Source: Larix kaempferi
Taxonomy: Eukaryota > Streptophyta > Pinopsida > Pinales > Pinaceae
Assembly: GCA_027924585.1 (NCBI GenBank)
Contig: BSBM01000007.1
Coordinates: 8,132,001 to 8,196,000, forward strand
Reading direction: 5' to 3'
Length of the DNA: 64,000 nt
Below, in pieces: positions 45,160 to 55,280 of the stretch. A program made the translations under genes and the position numbers. The number at the start of each line of letters is the position of its first letter. Position 1 is the first letter of the stretch. A model generated the notes under the pieces. That model ran no database searches. It saw only the letters and a program-made list of their open reading frames with translations, and was not told where the DNA came from.

Positions 45160-46056
45160 TTCTCTGAAATATGGCTTTTGGCCCAAATCCCACCTACTCT
45201 ACAGTAAATATTCCATTGCAATCTACATTCGCTGCATCTCCCATCTCCATGAACCTCCCAATCGCCAACTCAACAACTCCTTCAGTATTTTTACTCATGC
45301 TACCCCCCTTTCGCTGCTCCTCCCATAGTCCCACCATTCGTCCCTTCGCCATCTCCATGCCCTCCTACATCCTCCTACGCTCCTGCCTCATCCACTACTC
45401 CTCCTTTCCACACTCCACCCACGATGCTTGACTCCTGCCATTCTGCGTTGTCTCCCTCTACCACCTCTTCTCCAACCCTCTTCTTCCCTTCCCACTCGCA
45501 CGCCTCTCCCAAACACTCCTCCACGCTCCTCCATAGCATCCTCCGCCGCCTTTCGGCCACTCCCTCGGCCTCCCTCCTCAGCAAAACCCTTCACCTCCAT
45601 GCTACCCGTACTCCCCTTTCTACTCATACAACTTCCCCTCGTCCTCACCTGTGCACTACTTGCTCCCCTTCCCACACTAATCGCGGCCACCTGCTACACC
45701 TCTCTCCTCCACCCACCATTTCTCCAACGCCATTTCTCCACCCAACATTTCCACCTGCCTTTTCCATGCACTCTTTCCCTTCCTGCAAACTCCAAACCCT
45801 GTCGCTGCTGCAACTCCCCCATTTCTCCACCCACCATTTTTTTGTTGTGTCTCATCTCTCTCCCTGCTCGCCTCTCCTCTTCGTCATCTCCTCCCTTCGC
45901 TTGTCCTCATGGTCCCCCCTCCGCCAGTCCCCACGCTCTTCCCAGCTCAACCCTCTCACCCCGCGCCGATCCACTGCTGGCCCTTCTTCCTCGTCCTGCA
46001 ATCCTCCGCGCTCAGTCGCTCCCGCCATCCATCGAAACCCTACAAAAAAAAATTAA
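45160..46056 (+). other. Pyrimidine-rich leader of the TG...TA element
   Basis: Nearly 900 bp of mostly C and T on the plus strand, with very few purine-rich words. Two frames stay open at once (45424-46056, 45428-46099) because stop codons need A and G, so these ORFs are not evidence of a protein. At about 46056 composition switches abruptly to A/T and then A/G-rich DNA. Its role is unknown: an RNA packaging or translation-control leader is possible. Confidence 0.6.
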
Positions 46057-46451
46057 ATTAAATAATAAACAATATAATAATAATATTATATTTGTTTAGA
46101 TATTTTGATTTTAAAAAAATATATATATATTAAACTATATATATAGTATATAAAACCATTAATATTAATAATATTATTAATTAATTAATTAATAATTTTA
46201 TTATATAAAAATAATAATTTTATTATTTTGAAATAATAATTATTTAAAAAAAAAAGTTATTTGACATAGTACAAAGAAAAAAAAGAGATAGTAATTAAAA
46301 AGAAGAGAAAAATAATATTATTATTTTATTAAAATAATAATTACTTTTGAAAAAAAAAGAGAAAAAAAAAGAAAAAGAGATAAGAAGTATTGAAGAAGAC
46401 AAAACAAAGGAAAAAGGAAAGAAGTGAAGATCTAGCAAAGACTATCCATCA

Positions 46452-47360
46452 TTGGATAAGTCAAGTCAAAGAAAGATGACCAAGTTTAAGAAAAACTCAT
46501 CAAAGAAATTAAAGAAGATCATTCCACCATCGAAGAAGTCAGAAACCATGGAAGCCGATTTGCTAGAAAAATTAGAAGCCACATTAAAACGTTATCGAAA
46601 AGACAATGAAGATCTACGTGACATAAATAATAGTTCAGAAATAAGAATTGAATTACAAGAAAGGTACAATCAAATAAAAATCTCTGACCAGGAAAGGTGT
46701 GTAGAAAAATTGTATGCGCAAATTGATGAATTAATAGCCAAAAATAAATTCAATCAGAGGTTAGGAAATCAAGATATAAAGAAGGAAATAAATAATTACG
46801 AAGTAGAAATAATATGCTTGAACAAAATCGTTAGCGACAAAGATGTAGAACTAATGCAGATACGACATAAATTAGAAAGTCAAGAATCAGAGGTCGGCCA
46901 ATGTCGACAACAGATAAAAGTTCTTCAACAACAAAATGACGACTCAGAAAAGACACATAAGTCAGAGATCGCGAAGAGTAATAAATCATTATCCAACAAT
47001 GCTGAAGAAATTTTTAGACTAAGAAATCATAACAAGATACTAGTAAGAAAAATTAAGAAGTTGAAAAATAGCCGGAAGATAGAACAATCTATGGACGACA
47101 TTGAAGGGAAACTTCTAGACAAGCAGGAAGAAAATAGTTGTATTAGAAGTCATAATGAATATCTTAAGGAACAACTTAAGACATCTGAAGATGACAGAAA
47201 ATCGCAAGTCGAATTGATTAAGAAGTTTCAAAATGATAACAGGCAGTTAGAAAACAAGTTGGAAAAGATACAGAGCAAAAACTTAAATCCTCAAGAGACG
47301 AAAATACAACTTCCAACTCAGATCAATGCTCTAAAGATGACATTCGTAAATGAAAAATGA
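46452..47360 (+). CDS. Coiled-coil protein of the TG...TA LTR element (302 aa)
   Basis: An intact ORF. Residues 1-30 are very basic (KKNSSKKLKKIIPPSKKS), which could bind nucleic acid or act as a nuclear signal. Residues about 35-285 are rich in Glu, Lys, Gln, Leu and Ile with continuous heptad-like spacing (LLEKLEATLKRYRKDNEDL, CVEKLYAQIDELIAKNK, IFRLRNHNKILVRKIKKL), so a long coiled coil is expected. It has no zinc knuckle, protease or polymerase motif. It occupies the gag position and may be a divergent Gag-like or accessory protein. The family is not recognised. It ends in an 11-bp overlap with the next ORF in the +1 frame. An earlier start is not excluded. Confidence 0.7.
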   Translation: MDKSSQRKMTKFKKNSSKKLKKIIPPSKKSETMEADLLEKLEATLKRYRKDNEDLRDINNSSEIRIELQERYNQIKISDQERCVEKLYAQIDELIAKNKFNQRLGNQDIKKEINNYEVEIICLNKIVSDKDVELMQIRHKLESQESEVGQCRQQIKVLQQQNDDSEKTHKSEIAKSNKSLSNNAEEIFRLRNHNKILVRKIKKLKNSRKIEQSMDDIEGKLLDKQEENSCIRSHNEYLKEQLKTSEDDRKSQVELIKKFQNDNRQLENKLEKIQSKNLNPQETKIQLPTQINALKMTFVNEK

Positions 47361-47643
47361 CATCATGAAAGTTCCCTATCGACACCCCAACCATAAAAAC
47401 CGATATTCGAAAAAGTGGGAAATATTGAAAGATAATGGTACCAATGTGATCAAATCTCCTTACGACACATCAGTGGGGAATCCCATCAGTCCACAACAAA
47501 TCAATTTGGGATGGATTGATCCGTCGACATATCAGAAGTTATGTTCGACTCTTAGCAATTCGTATCGACATGTTTCGTCATCTACGACACCACATAAAAT
47601 GATGCAGAAACATTATAAGGCTTTGAGGACAAAGCCTTTCTAA
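47350..47643 (+). CDS. Second ORF of the TG...TA element (97 aa), +1 frame overlap
   Basis: It starts at the ATG inside ATGAAAAATGA, where the first ORF ends, so termination-reinitiation or +1 frameshifting could couple the two. It ends 11 bp before the 3' LTR. The product is basic with many His, Ser and Tyr and has no recognised domain (features: VPYRHPNHKNRYSKKWEIL, LGWIDPSTYQKLCSTL). It may be the tail of the first protein separated by a frameshift mutation. Confidence 0.5.
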   Translation: MKNDIMKVPYRHPNHKNRYSKKWEILKDNGTNVIKSPYDTSVGNPISPQQINLGWIDPSTYQKLCSTLSNSYRHVSSSTTPHKMMQKHYKALRTKPF

Positions 47644-47654
47644 GAGAGTGGCAA

Positions 47655-47888
47655 TGCTACGAACATAAAATAAGATAATAATTAAATAATTAATAATTAG
47701 GTTAACTAAAGTTAGGTTATGAAATGAGGTGTCTCCTCAACATCAAATTCCCGAGCCATATTTAAGGCAAGGCCATCATTGTAACATATCATCTTTTTAT
47801 CCTATCATCTAATATATTATTCTTATCTATTATTCAATATGCGAGTCAAATTCAACTATTAATTTAGTGAATGGATACATTCACTATA
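47655..47888 (+). repeat. 3' LTR (234 bp) of the TG...TA element
   Basis: Starts TGCTACGAACAT, ends CATTCACTATA, followed by the target duplication ACCCC. Confidence 0.88.
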
Positions 47889-48889
47889 ACCCCTTGCCCA
47901 CTAAACCACTTATCCCTTAAGTGCCTTGCTTCTAATCCAAAAACTCCCCAAAGCCCACCACATTATGAAATTGTAGAAAATATCCCTTTAAGCTAGTGTC
48001 CCTCTAACCCTAACCCACTACCCTTAACCCAATCACTAAGATGCCCACTACACCAAATCAACACACTAACACAATAAAATTTGACCTTGAGTTATTTATA
48101 ACCAAGGTTTTAGATCAAAGACTTTGATATCAAGGTTTGAATGATTACTGTATGGGATTTTATCAAACCAAAATTAGTGCAAAAATAAACACAAGAACTT
48201 ACACTATTAGCAAAATACTCCCTATCTAGGGTATGTATGATGACTCAAGTCCCTATGCATGGCCCATGAGTCTCAAAATAAAGTTTCATTGCCCAAGAAC
48301 CTACATTTTGTCCCTAGACCATAACATAGGCTCCTAGAACCATCCACGACATGAAAATACTAAAAAAAATGACAATGTGTTACTCAAGAGCTAAATATTC
48401 CTTTCCTATGGTCTATGTGGTGGTACAGAGAAATGCCCATAGGTCACAAGACCTTGAGGTAACTACCAGTCATTATAAACTAGATTTTGATCTAACACCA
48501 CGGACGCCATGGATTAGGCTTCAAGAACCATCCATGATGTTGTAAATATTGAAATGGCCACCATACCCACTTGCAAGCTAAACATTCCTTGTGTAGGAAT
48601 CATGTGGTGATTAGGGCCCTACACATGGCCCATTAGCCATAAAGGATAATTTTATGGCACACGAGTTTGTATTTTGACCATGGATCATGGAAAGTTGGAG
48701 TGTGAAAACCATCTTTGATGTGAAAAACCTAGCATGACTGCCTCAATTGTAGAGCTCTAATGGGATATGGTGTTGAATGGTCATGCACACCCTTCCTAAC
48801 ACTACAATAGCTTTTGTGCACTTAGCTCCAATATTTTGATGAGATGCATTGTTGAACCCATGTGACACACCTAACCCACGTACATAAAT

Positions 48890-49911
48890 GACTTTTAGGG
48901 GGTTTTCAAAAAACTTCCTTGAAAATTTCAATTCGCATGACATTTAAGGGGGGTTTCAATAAACCGTCTCCAAAAGTTCAATTCTCATTTCTTTTAAGGG
49001 GGGTTTCACAAAACCACCTCCAAATGTTCAATTATCATGAATTTTAAGGGGGGTTTTGAAACAACTGCCTCCAAATTTTTAATTTCCATGACTTTTAATG
49101 GGGGTGCCAAAAAACCGCCTCCAAAAGTTCAATTCTCATCAGTTTTAAAGGGGTTCCAAAAAAACCGCCTCCAACAGTTCAATTCTCATGACTTTTAGTG
49201 GGGGTTTTGACAAACCGTCCCCACAAGTTATGAGAATTGGGATTTTAGGGGGGCTTTTCAAACAACCACCTCCAAACGTTCAATTCTCATGACTTTTAAG
49301 TGGGGTTCCAAACAAATTGCCTCCCAAAGTTCAATTCTTATGACTTTTAGGGGGGGGTTGACAAACCACCCCCAAAAGTTATGAGAATTGGGCTTTTAGG
49401 GAGGGGTTTCAAACAAGCGCCTCCAAAAGTTCAATTCTCATGATTTTTAAGGGGGGTTCCAAACAAACCACCTCCTAGAGTTCAATTCTCGTGACTTTTA
49501 GGGGGGGTTTTGACAAACCGCCCCCAAAAGTTATGAGAATTGGGCTTTTCGGGGGAGTTTTCAAACAACCGCCTCCAAAGTTCAATTCTCATGACATTTA
49601 AGGGGGGTTCCAAATGAACCACCTCCAAAAGTTCAATTCTCATGACTTTTAGGGGGGTTTTGACAAACCGCCCCCAAAAGTTATGAGAATTGGACTTTTA
49701 CGGGGGGTTTTCCAAAAACCACCCCCAAAAGTCAAATTTCAGGACTTTTAGGGGCAGATTTAAAAAAACCGCCCCCAAAAGTCCAATTTCCATGACTTTT
49801 AGGGGTGGTTTTAAAAGACCACCTCCAAAGGCCTGAAAAAACTTTTAGGGGGGGGGTTACCAAGACCCCTGCAAGCCAAAACCGCCCCTAAAGGGCTATT
49901 TTGTTGTAGTG
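48890..49911 (-). mobile_element. CACTA transposon, right terminus and subterminal repeat array
   Basis: On the minus strand the end reads CACTACAACAAAATAGCCC from 49911, then GGGGCGGTTTTGGC. About 1 kb of tandem units follows, built on GGGGCGGTTTG..AACCCCCC joined by AAAAGT and TCATGAGAATTGAAC. The GGGGCGGTTT/AACCCC core and the orientation (pointing inward) are the same as in the array at 12869-13890, and the TIRs share CACTACA...GCC.TTTA.GGGG. This suggests the opposite end of one element or another member of the family. The outer three bases are TCG, not the CAC found at 12869. Confidence 0.75.
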
Positions 49912-52900
49912 TCGTAACTTGCAAAACTTGCCTTAATGTTATAGATTCATAATTAAGTGTAAGTCTGTAATAGACAATGTAATATTAGTTTCGAGGGAGA
50001 TCTTGGTATAACTCTTAACTTAGTGTAGCTTGTTACAGTTTGTTACAAAATGATTTTTGATAAAAGATTTAAAAGAATCGAAGCTATGCAGACTTTACAG
50101 TCAGGCGAGCTCATTTCCAAGACTTGAACCCTAGATCTTTGTGAGTTTATTCTTTTAATAGTTATGTTTTATTTTTACAAAGTAAAAAGGCTTTTTGCCA
50201 TCATATTGATGGTTAAACGATGAACATAGAGTCTATAGGACTGGAATTTTGATTGTGTTGATAATGTTTTAATGTACAGTAATCTATACACATGGTTTTG
50301 ACCTTGTTACCTTCATAAACTAGATATATTATTTTGGTACTATAATAATACTTCCTGTTTGAGTTTCGAACAGTTTTGTAAATCGTAACTGGGCTATTTA
50401 ATTATGTGAATGCTTGATCCGAACTCTATTTTTTATTTGATAATTTTTCGCATACTTTATTTATGAAAATACGATACCTGTACGTTGTTTTAAAAGAATG
50501 TTTGTGATCCAGTTATAAACCAATCGTAAGTTAGAATGATAAGAGTTTGTCCTGTACCCTTTAATGATATAATGGCTTGTTTTATATAAGATGTTCTATC
50601 GAACTGATATAATAAATATATAGTTTTTGTTTTGATTCTTGTGTTGTCGATAATAGTATAATATTCCTTCAAGTATGATATGCAGAGATTGTGTAGTCAA
50701 GGTTTTGTATTAAATTTCTAAGTATTAACGTATTAGAATAAACCCTGTTTTCAGTTTATGAATTCTATAGGTATAAATATTCATATGCAATGCTATATTG
50801 ACAACAACATAAATAATTCTTTGTTCTGTAATAATTAAACTTTTACTGAAACTACTATTTAGAAATGCAAACCTAGATAGCTTCTAGAACCACTACTATT
50901 TCTGGAAACTATAGTAAAGAATTTATAAAAACATCTTGAATATAAAATACATTTATATCCCTTCAGTGTTTAGAGATCATATCTAATCTATGTTAATTAA
51001 CTCTCTTCATGTACTAGAATACATCGCCAATGGCGAAAGGAAAAATACAGGAAGTCATTTATATCCATTCATTCTTTATTTATAAATCTACTCATTCATT
51101 CAATTCACGGAATAATCTATTAGTTCAGAAAATTATCTTTCTAGACAGCTAATTGATATCTAACAACATTCAATCTTCAGAATAGTTTAACAGTTTCATA
51201 AATGAATTAGAATATAACAAATAGAACCTGATAACTCGATAGGGTGGACAAACACACAAAGAGGCCTGTTCCTCCCACATTCTCTAGCAAAGCAGGCAAG
51301 TTCACTTTCTCTTTTGGACCCCCGAGCCTATTTACTGAACCACTAGGATGAAGTCTCTTTGTAGAAGCAAGGCACTCAGGTTGTACTTCAGAAATCAATG
51401 GAGACTTGCACACACACCTCTCATATGTACTTCAACAATCAATGGATACTTCTATACATATCAATACCTCTGCACTCAATAGGAAAAATCTGCACTCAGT
51501 AGGAATAAGACAGTCTTACTCTACACCTCAAAACATAGCTTCCCCTCATTGAGTCTCTTGTGTGCAATTTCTAGCAAAACCACAAGGTAAGTTCTCTCGT
51601 CAGAGAAAGTGTGAGCCTATGAGCTATCCTCCTTGGTGGCTATGGTATTGATGGTGTATTTAATATGGTTGTTGCTTGGGTTTATGTGAAAACCCTTCGG
51701 GTGATCTCCACCGTTGATCTAGTGAGGTTTTGGGCTTTGGGATCTAACCCTAACCACCACTATGTTCTACGAAGTTATTGTTTCCTTGGCATTTGGTGTA
51801 GTGGCTCTGAGGAGAGGCCGACAGGCCAAGAGCCTTTAGGGTTTACTTAGCAGGTGTTTGTGGAGTTCCCACGGTTCAAAACCGTGACCTGTTGATAGCT
51901 TAAGAGCCGATACTCTCATGGTCTTTTATAGTGACAACTTTTAAATCAATGTTCCAAAATGAGTGATAGATTATTCGTGGAAGTTTGTTCGATACTTGGC
52001 TTTCCTTGTTTGTGAGGTGATAGTTTTCAAAGTTGCTTTTCCACCCTTCTTTGCATCCAGTGATGGAGTAATGGGTATAGTTTGCAATGTCTTTGGCGTT
52101 CTGCTCCAGGAATCAATTAAAAAGTAATTTTCTCAGTTCGAACCTTGTGTCTTCCATTCTATTTTGAGATTTCACTTAATGTTATTTCGCATGTAATGAC
52201 TTCTTTAAAAATAGTTTTGACCACTACTTATTTTAAATGGTAGGTTCCTTCGTCAATCGACACCCATACTCAGTTTTTGATAACTAGTAGATGCAACATA
52301 TACTGGTAAGCTTCGGTGGTTACTCATTACTCTGGTTAGATGACTCGTGGACCTTCATTGTGTTCTTTGTCGAGACTTGGTGTTTTCTTGGGCTCTGAGG
52401 GGTGACCTTCGTCGAAATATTTGTGAGCTGTTTTGACAGTTTGGGGAGGATGAAACCCTCGACCCATTTGACGTTAGGCCTGTGGTGTTTAGTTTTCAAT
52501 GTAGAAACTGTAACAGAAATTTAACTGAGGAGAGGGTTTTACCCTTCTACCGTCTTTGATAATAAAAGAACTGTGTTTTCTATGTTATGGTATATGTGTT
52601 TGAGTTTGAGAGCAGTGCTCCAATTTGTATGCAAATGAAGCTCATCGTTTTTGCAACTATTGTGTTTTAAGAAAAGTTAGAGGGCTAAGGGTTTATCCAT
52701 GTGTTAAAAATGGTCAAACCCTAATGTGTAGTTTTTGGTAATGTTTCGCTATTATGATAACAATGTCGAGTTTTCTGAAAAGAGATATCTAAATAGAGCA
52801 AATCTTATGGTTTATTGCTTAATAGTTTTCAATTGAAACGTGATAATATAGTCTCATGATGCTGAGATCTTGTTATTTTCAGTCTTAAGGAATGTAAATG

Positions 52901-53399
52901 ATAATCGTTTTTGTGCCTAAGCTTATGGTATTGAAAGTGTTACTCATCGTTCATGTCTATCGATTTTAAGTGTTGGCCGAGAGCCAATGTTTTCTGTTCG
53001 CAACCATGTAATGAGATTGTATCTAGATTCTTGTTTTGTTGTTAACATATGGTGTTTGAACCTTAACTAAACTCTAAATCTGAGAGATAGATGTTGATAC
53101 TTCTAGGGTTTGATCAACGAAGGGTTACAATCCTGTCATAAATTTTAAGTTTGTAAATGAAACTCTGTTTGGATAACATAATAGTTCTTTGTTTTAATAG
53201 TTGTGATAACTATGGAAAATGATGAAGCCACAAGCTAGGGTTTCTAATTATATGTTGAATGTGAATGGGATTAACTGTAGTTTAAATAAATAAATAACAT
53301 AAACAGAAAATGAATACTGTGCATAAAGATTAGTACTAAATAATTATGCATTGTTTGTAATAGAAAGAGTTCTATTTGTTTATGCGATTATATTTACTT
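49912..53399. other. Unassigned DNA with a partial long-LTR copy at about 51200-51650
   Basis: At 51255-51390 the words GAGGCCTGTTCCTCCCA, ACCCCCGAGCC, GAACCACTAGGATG and GTAGAAGCAAGGCACT recur in the order seen at 53905-54030. So an older, minus-oriented copy of the same LTR family is here. I could not find its ends. The remainder shows no gene. Confidence 0.45.
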
Positions 53400-54249
53400 G
53401 CTAGCAGTATTGGATAACAGTACTATGTACTTAGGAAATAATTATTTTGCAGCTGTTATTTCAATAAAAATTTGTGAAATAAAAATACAGTGACCTTAAA
53501 CATTTGACTGATGAAACGAATGATAAGAGAAAGACATAGAATTATATTGTTTAATACATAATATTAATGGTAAGAAAAATTAATGAAATATAATAGTATT
53601 GATCTTCTCATTCATTTGGCAATCTGCCTATCAATTTATCTCCCTTAATCTCTTCTCTGTACTATAGTATGATGCAGAACCATTAGCATGGGGAACAATG
53701 CAGAGAAATATTTTATTCAATTCATCTTACATAATCATTACTACACAGAATCCTAATTAGGTCAGAAACTAAAATAAATGCATTTGTTTAATAATATCCT
53801 TGAAAACAGTAAATCAATAATTGTAGATAGAAATTTTAAGTACTTAGAATTAGAAAAGACAAGTAGAACTTGTAAATGAAGATAGGGCCGAAAAAAACCC
53901 AAGGAGGCCTGTTCCTCCCAACCTTTTCCAAAAGAAGCAGCCAAACTACTTACTTCCTTTACACCCCCGAGCTTGCTTACTAAACCACTAGGTAGATGGA
54001 ATCTATGTAGAAGCAAGGCACTTAGTAATATAACTTTCTGCACTCAGTAGTATAACTTATGCACTCAAAATATGCCTTCTGCACTCAGCAATGTAGCTTC
54101 TGCACTCATTAGTATAATAGGCAGACTTACACCATGATCAAAAACTCAACATATCCCCTCATCGAATCTCTTGGGTGCAAGCACAACAAAACCCCAAGGT
54201 AAATTTCCTCATCAGGAAAAGTGATGAACCTCAGTTCATAATTCGATGG

Positions 54250-54260
54250 CTCTTATATAG
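54250..54260 (-). promoter_or_regulatory. LTR TATA box, left copy
   Basis: The minus strand reads CTATATAAGAG; the mirrored position in the right-hand copy (62657-62668) reads TCTATATAATAG. Confidence 0.55.
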
Positions 54261-54359
54261 ACTACCTAAGTATTTAGTGGTCAGTTTTGAATAAATGAGC
54301 CTCAAGCTCCAATCCCACCTTCCAGGGCACTATGACCACATTTCAAGGGAGTTGTCCCA

Positions 54360-55280
54360 TGTAATGTCCCAAAAATCATAAAAATCTAAAATTTTCTGCA
54401 AATGTGGTAAAAGCTATTTTTAGAGTCAATGATTAACTTCAACACTGGTAAAATAATAAGAAATGTACTGGTACCTGTTTTTGGTAATTAAGAGTTTAAA
54501 ATTCCTTTTCCTAAGTATCCATGTTTACTGAAATCAGATTCTACTGCTTTGCGAAAGTGTTTTATAGGAATTTGCAGAAGTATTTCTGAGATGGTTTAGA
54601 TGTATAAATCATCGCATGTGTGCTAATTTATGAATGTTATACAATGAATCTCTGTCTTTCGGCTATATGGATTTAAAGGCAGATGTATTAAAGTTTCATT
54701 GGTCCTTCAGGTGACTTGGATCCCTTTTTGTTTGGTGGTGATTGACACCCATGATGAGATACTTGGACATTTGAGAAGGCAAGATACCTTGACCGGGCTA
54801 CCGAGAGGTAGGGCTAAGAATTGGAGACCTCTAACTTACTTAGCGAATTTCGCTAATGCAATTAAATGTTTGCTTGGTTTGCAGGTACACTTATGTTGTC
54901 ATATTTGTGGGCTGCTTTACTCACCATTCTAACAAATACTTAGCCTAAACTATGTGATGTTTGAAGAATGGCACCCTAAGGCTTGATGGGTAGTTGTAAA
55001 ATAATGTGTACCCTATAAGGTAGGTCAACTTGCTGAAGGAACGTTGGTATTGTGTATAGTTTGTGCACCTGCGCATTTGTATAACTTTGTTGCACTAAAG
55101 TGCCATTTCTTACTATATGAATGGAGATCCAAATCAAAATATTGAGGTTGGTGTAGGATTAAATGATCTCTACGCTAGCACATGGTCGAGTTGCCAGTTG
55201 TACAGAGGGTTTCCTCCTAGGTTTTTACACCACGAAATGTATTTTCGTAGTCTGCTTCACTTGTTTCGCTGTATGTGAAG
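54360..55280 (-). repeat. Truncated 3' LTR of the minus-strand Ty3 element
   Basis: Matches 57780-58701 over its full length. It lacks the first 3.3 kb of the LTR. The short frames at 54699 and 55163 are not genes. Confidence 0.9.

Larger units (their letters stand above)
44863..47888 (+). mobile_element. Small LTR retrotransposon with TG...TA LTRs and a coiled-coil ORF
   Basis: Two 234-bp LTRs (44863-45096, 47655-47888) begin TGCTA and end CACTGTA/CACTATA. They are flanked by a perfect 5-bp duplication ACCCC (44858-44862, 47889-47893). A tRNA-Met primer-binding site (TGGTATCAGAG, 45099-45109) follows the first, and a purine-rich AAGAGAGTGGCAA precedes the second. The LTRs differ at about 12 sites, mostly transitions. 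The 2.56-kb interior has a pyrimidine-rich leader and two overlapping ORFs, with no protease, integrase or reverse transcriptase. Non-canonical TA ends are known in a minority of plant LTR elements. It must be mobilised in trans. It sits inside the 190-bp repeat array. Confidence 0.88.
43950..48770 (+). repeat. Degenerate tandem array, period about 190 bp, split by an LTR element
   Basis: A recurring block (GAACCATC..., then TGTTACAAATATTGAAATGG and CCACCATA/CCCACTTG) appears at about 43962, 44227, 44619, 48350, 48537 and 48717. Once the 3031-bp insertion (44863-47888 plus target copy) is removed, spacings are about 265, 392, 700, 187 and 180 bp, near multiples of 190. Between blocks 'GGCCCTACACATGG' and 'GTCTAGGTTAACATGCATGG' also recur. 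The copies are strongly diverged. It may be an old satellite or the internal repeats of a transposon. Confidence 0.6.

Noticed and set aside
45424-46099. Two overlapping plus-strand ORFs of 210 and 223 codons
   Set aside because: Both are open because the tract is almost pure C/T and cannot form stop codons. Their products are low-complexity Pro/Ser/Leu with no domain.
48800-49911. Small CACTA element with CACTACAATAGC at 48800 as its left end
   Set aside because: The word lies in the 190-bp repeat region, the outer bases (TAA and TCG) do not match, and no inward repeat array follows it.
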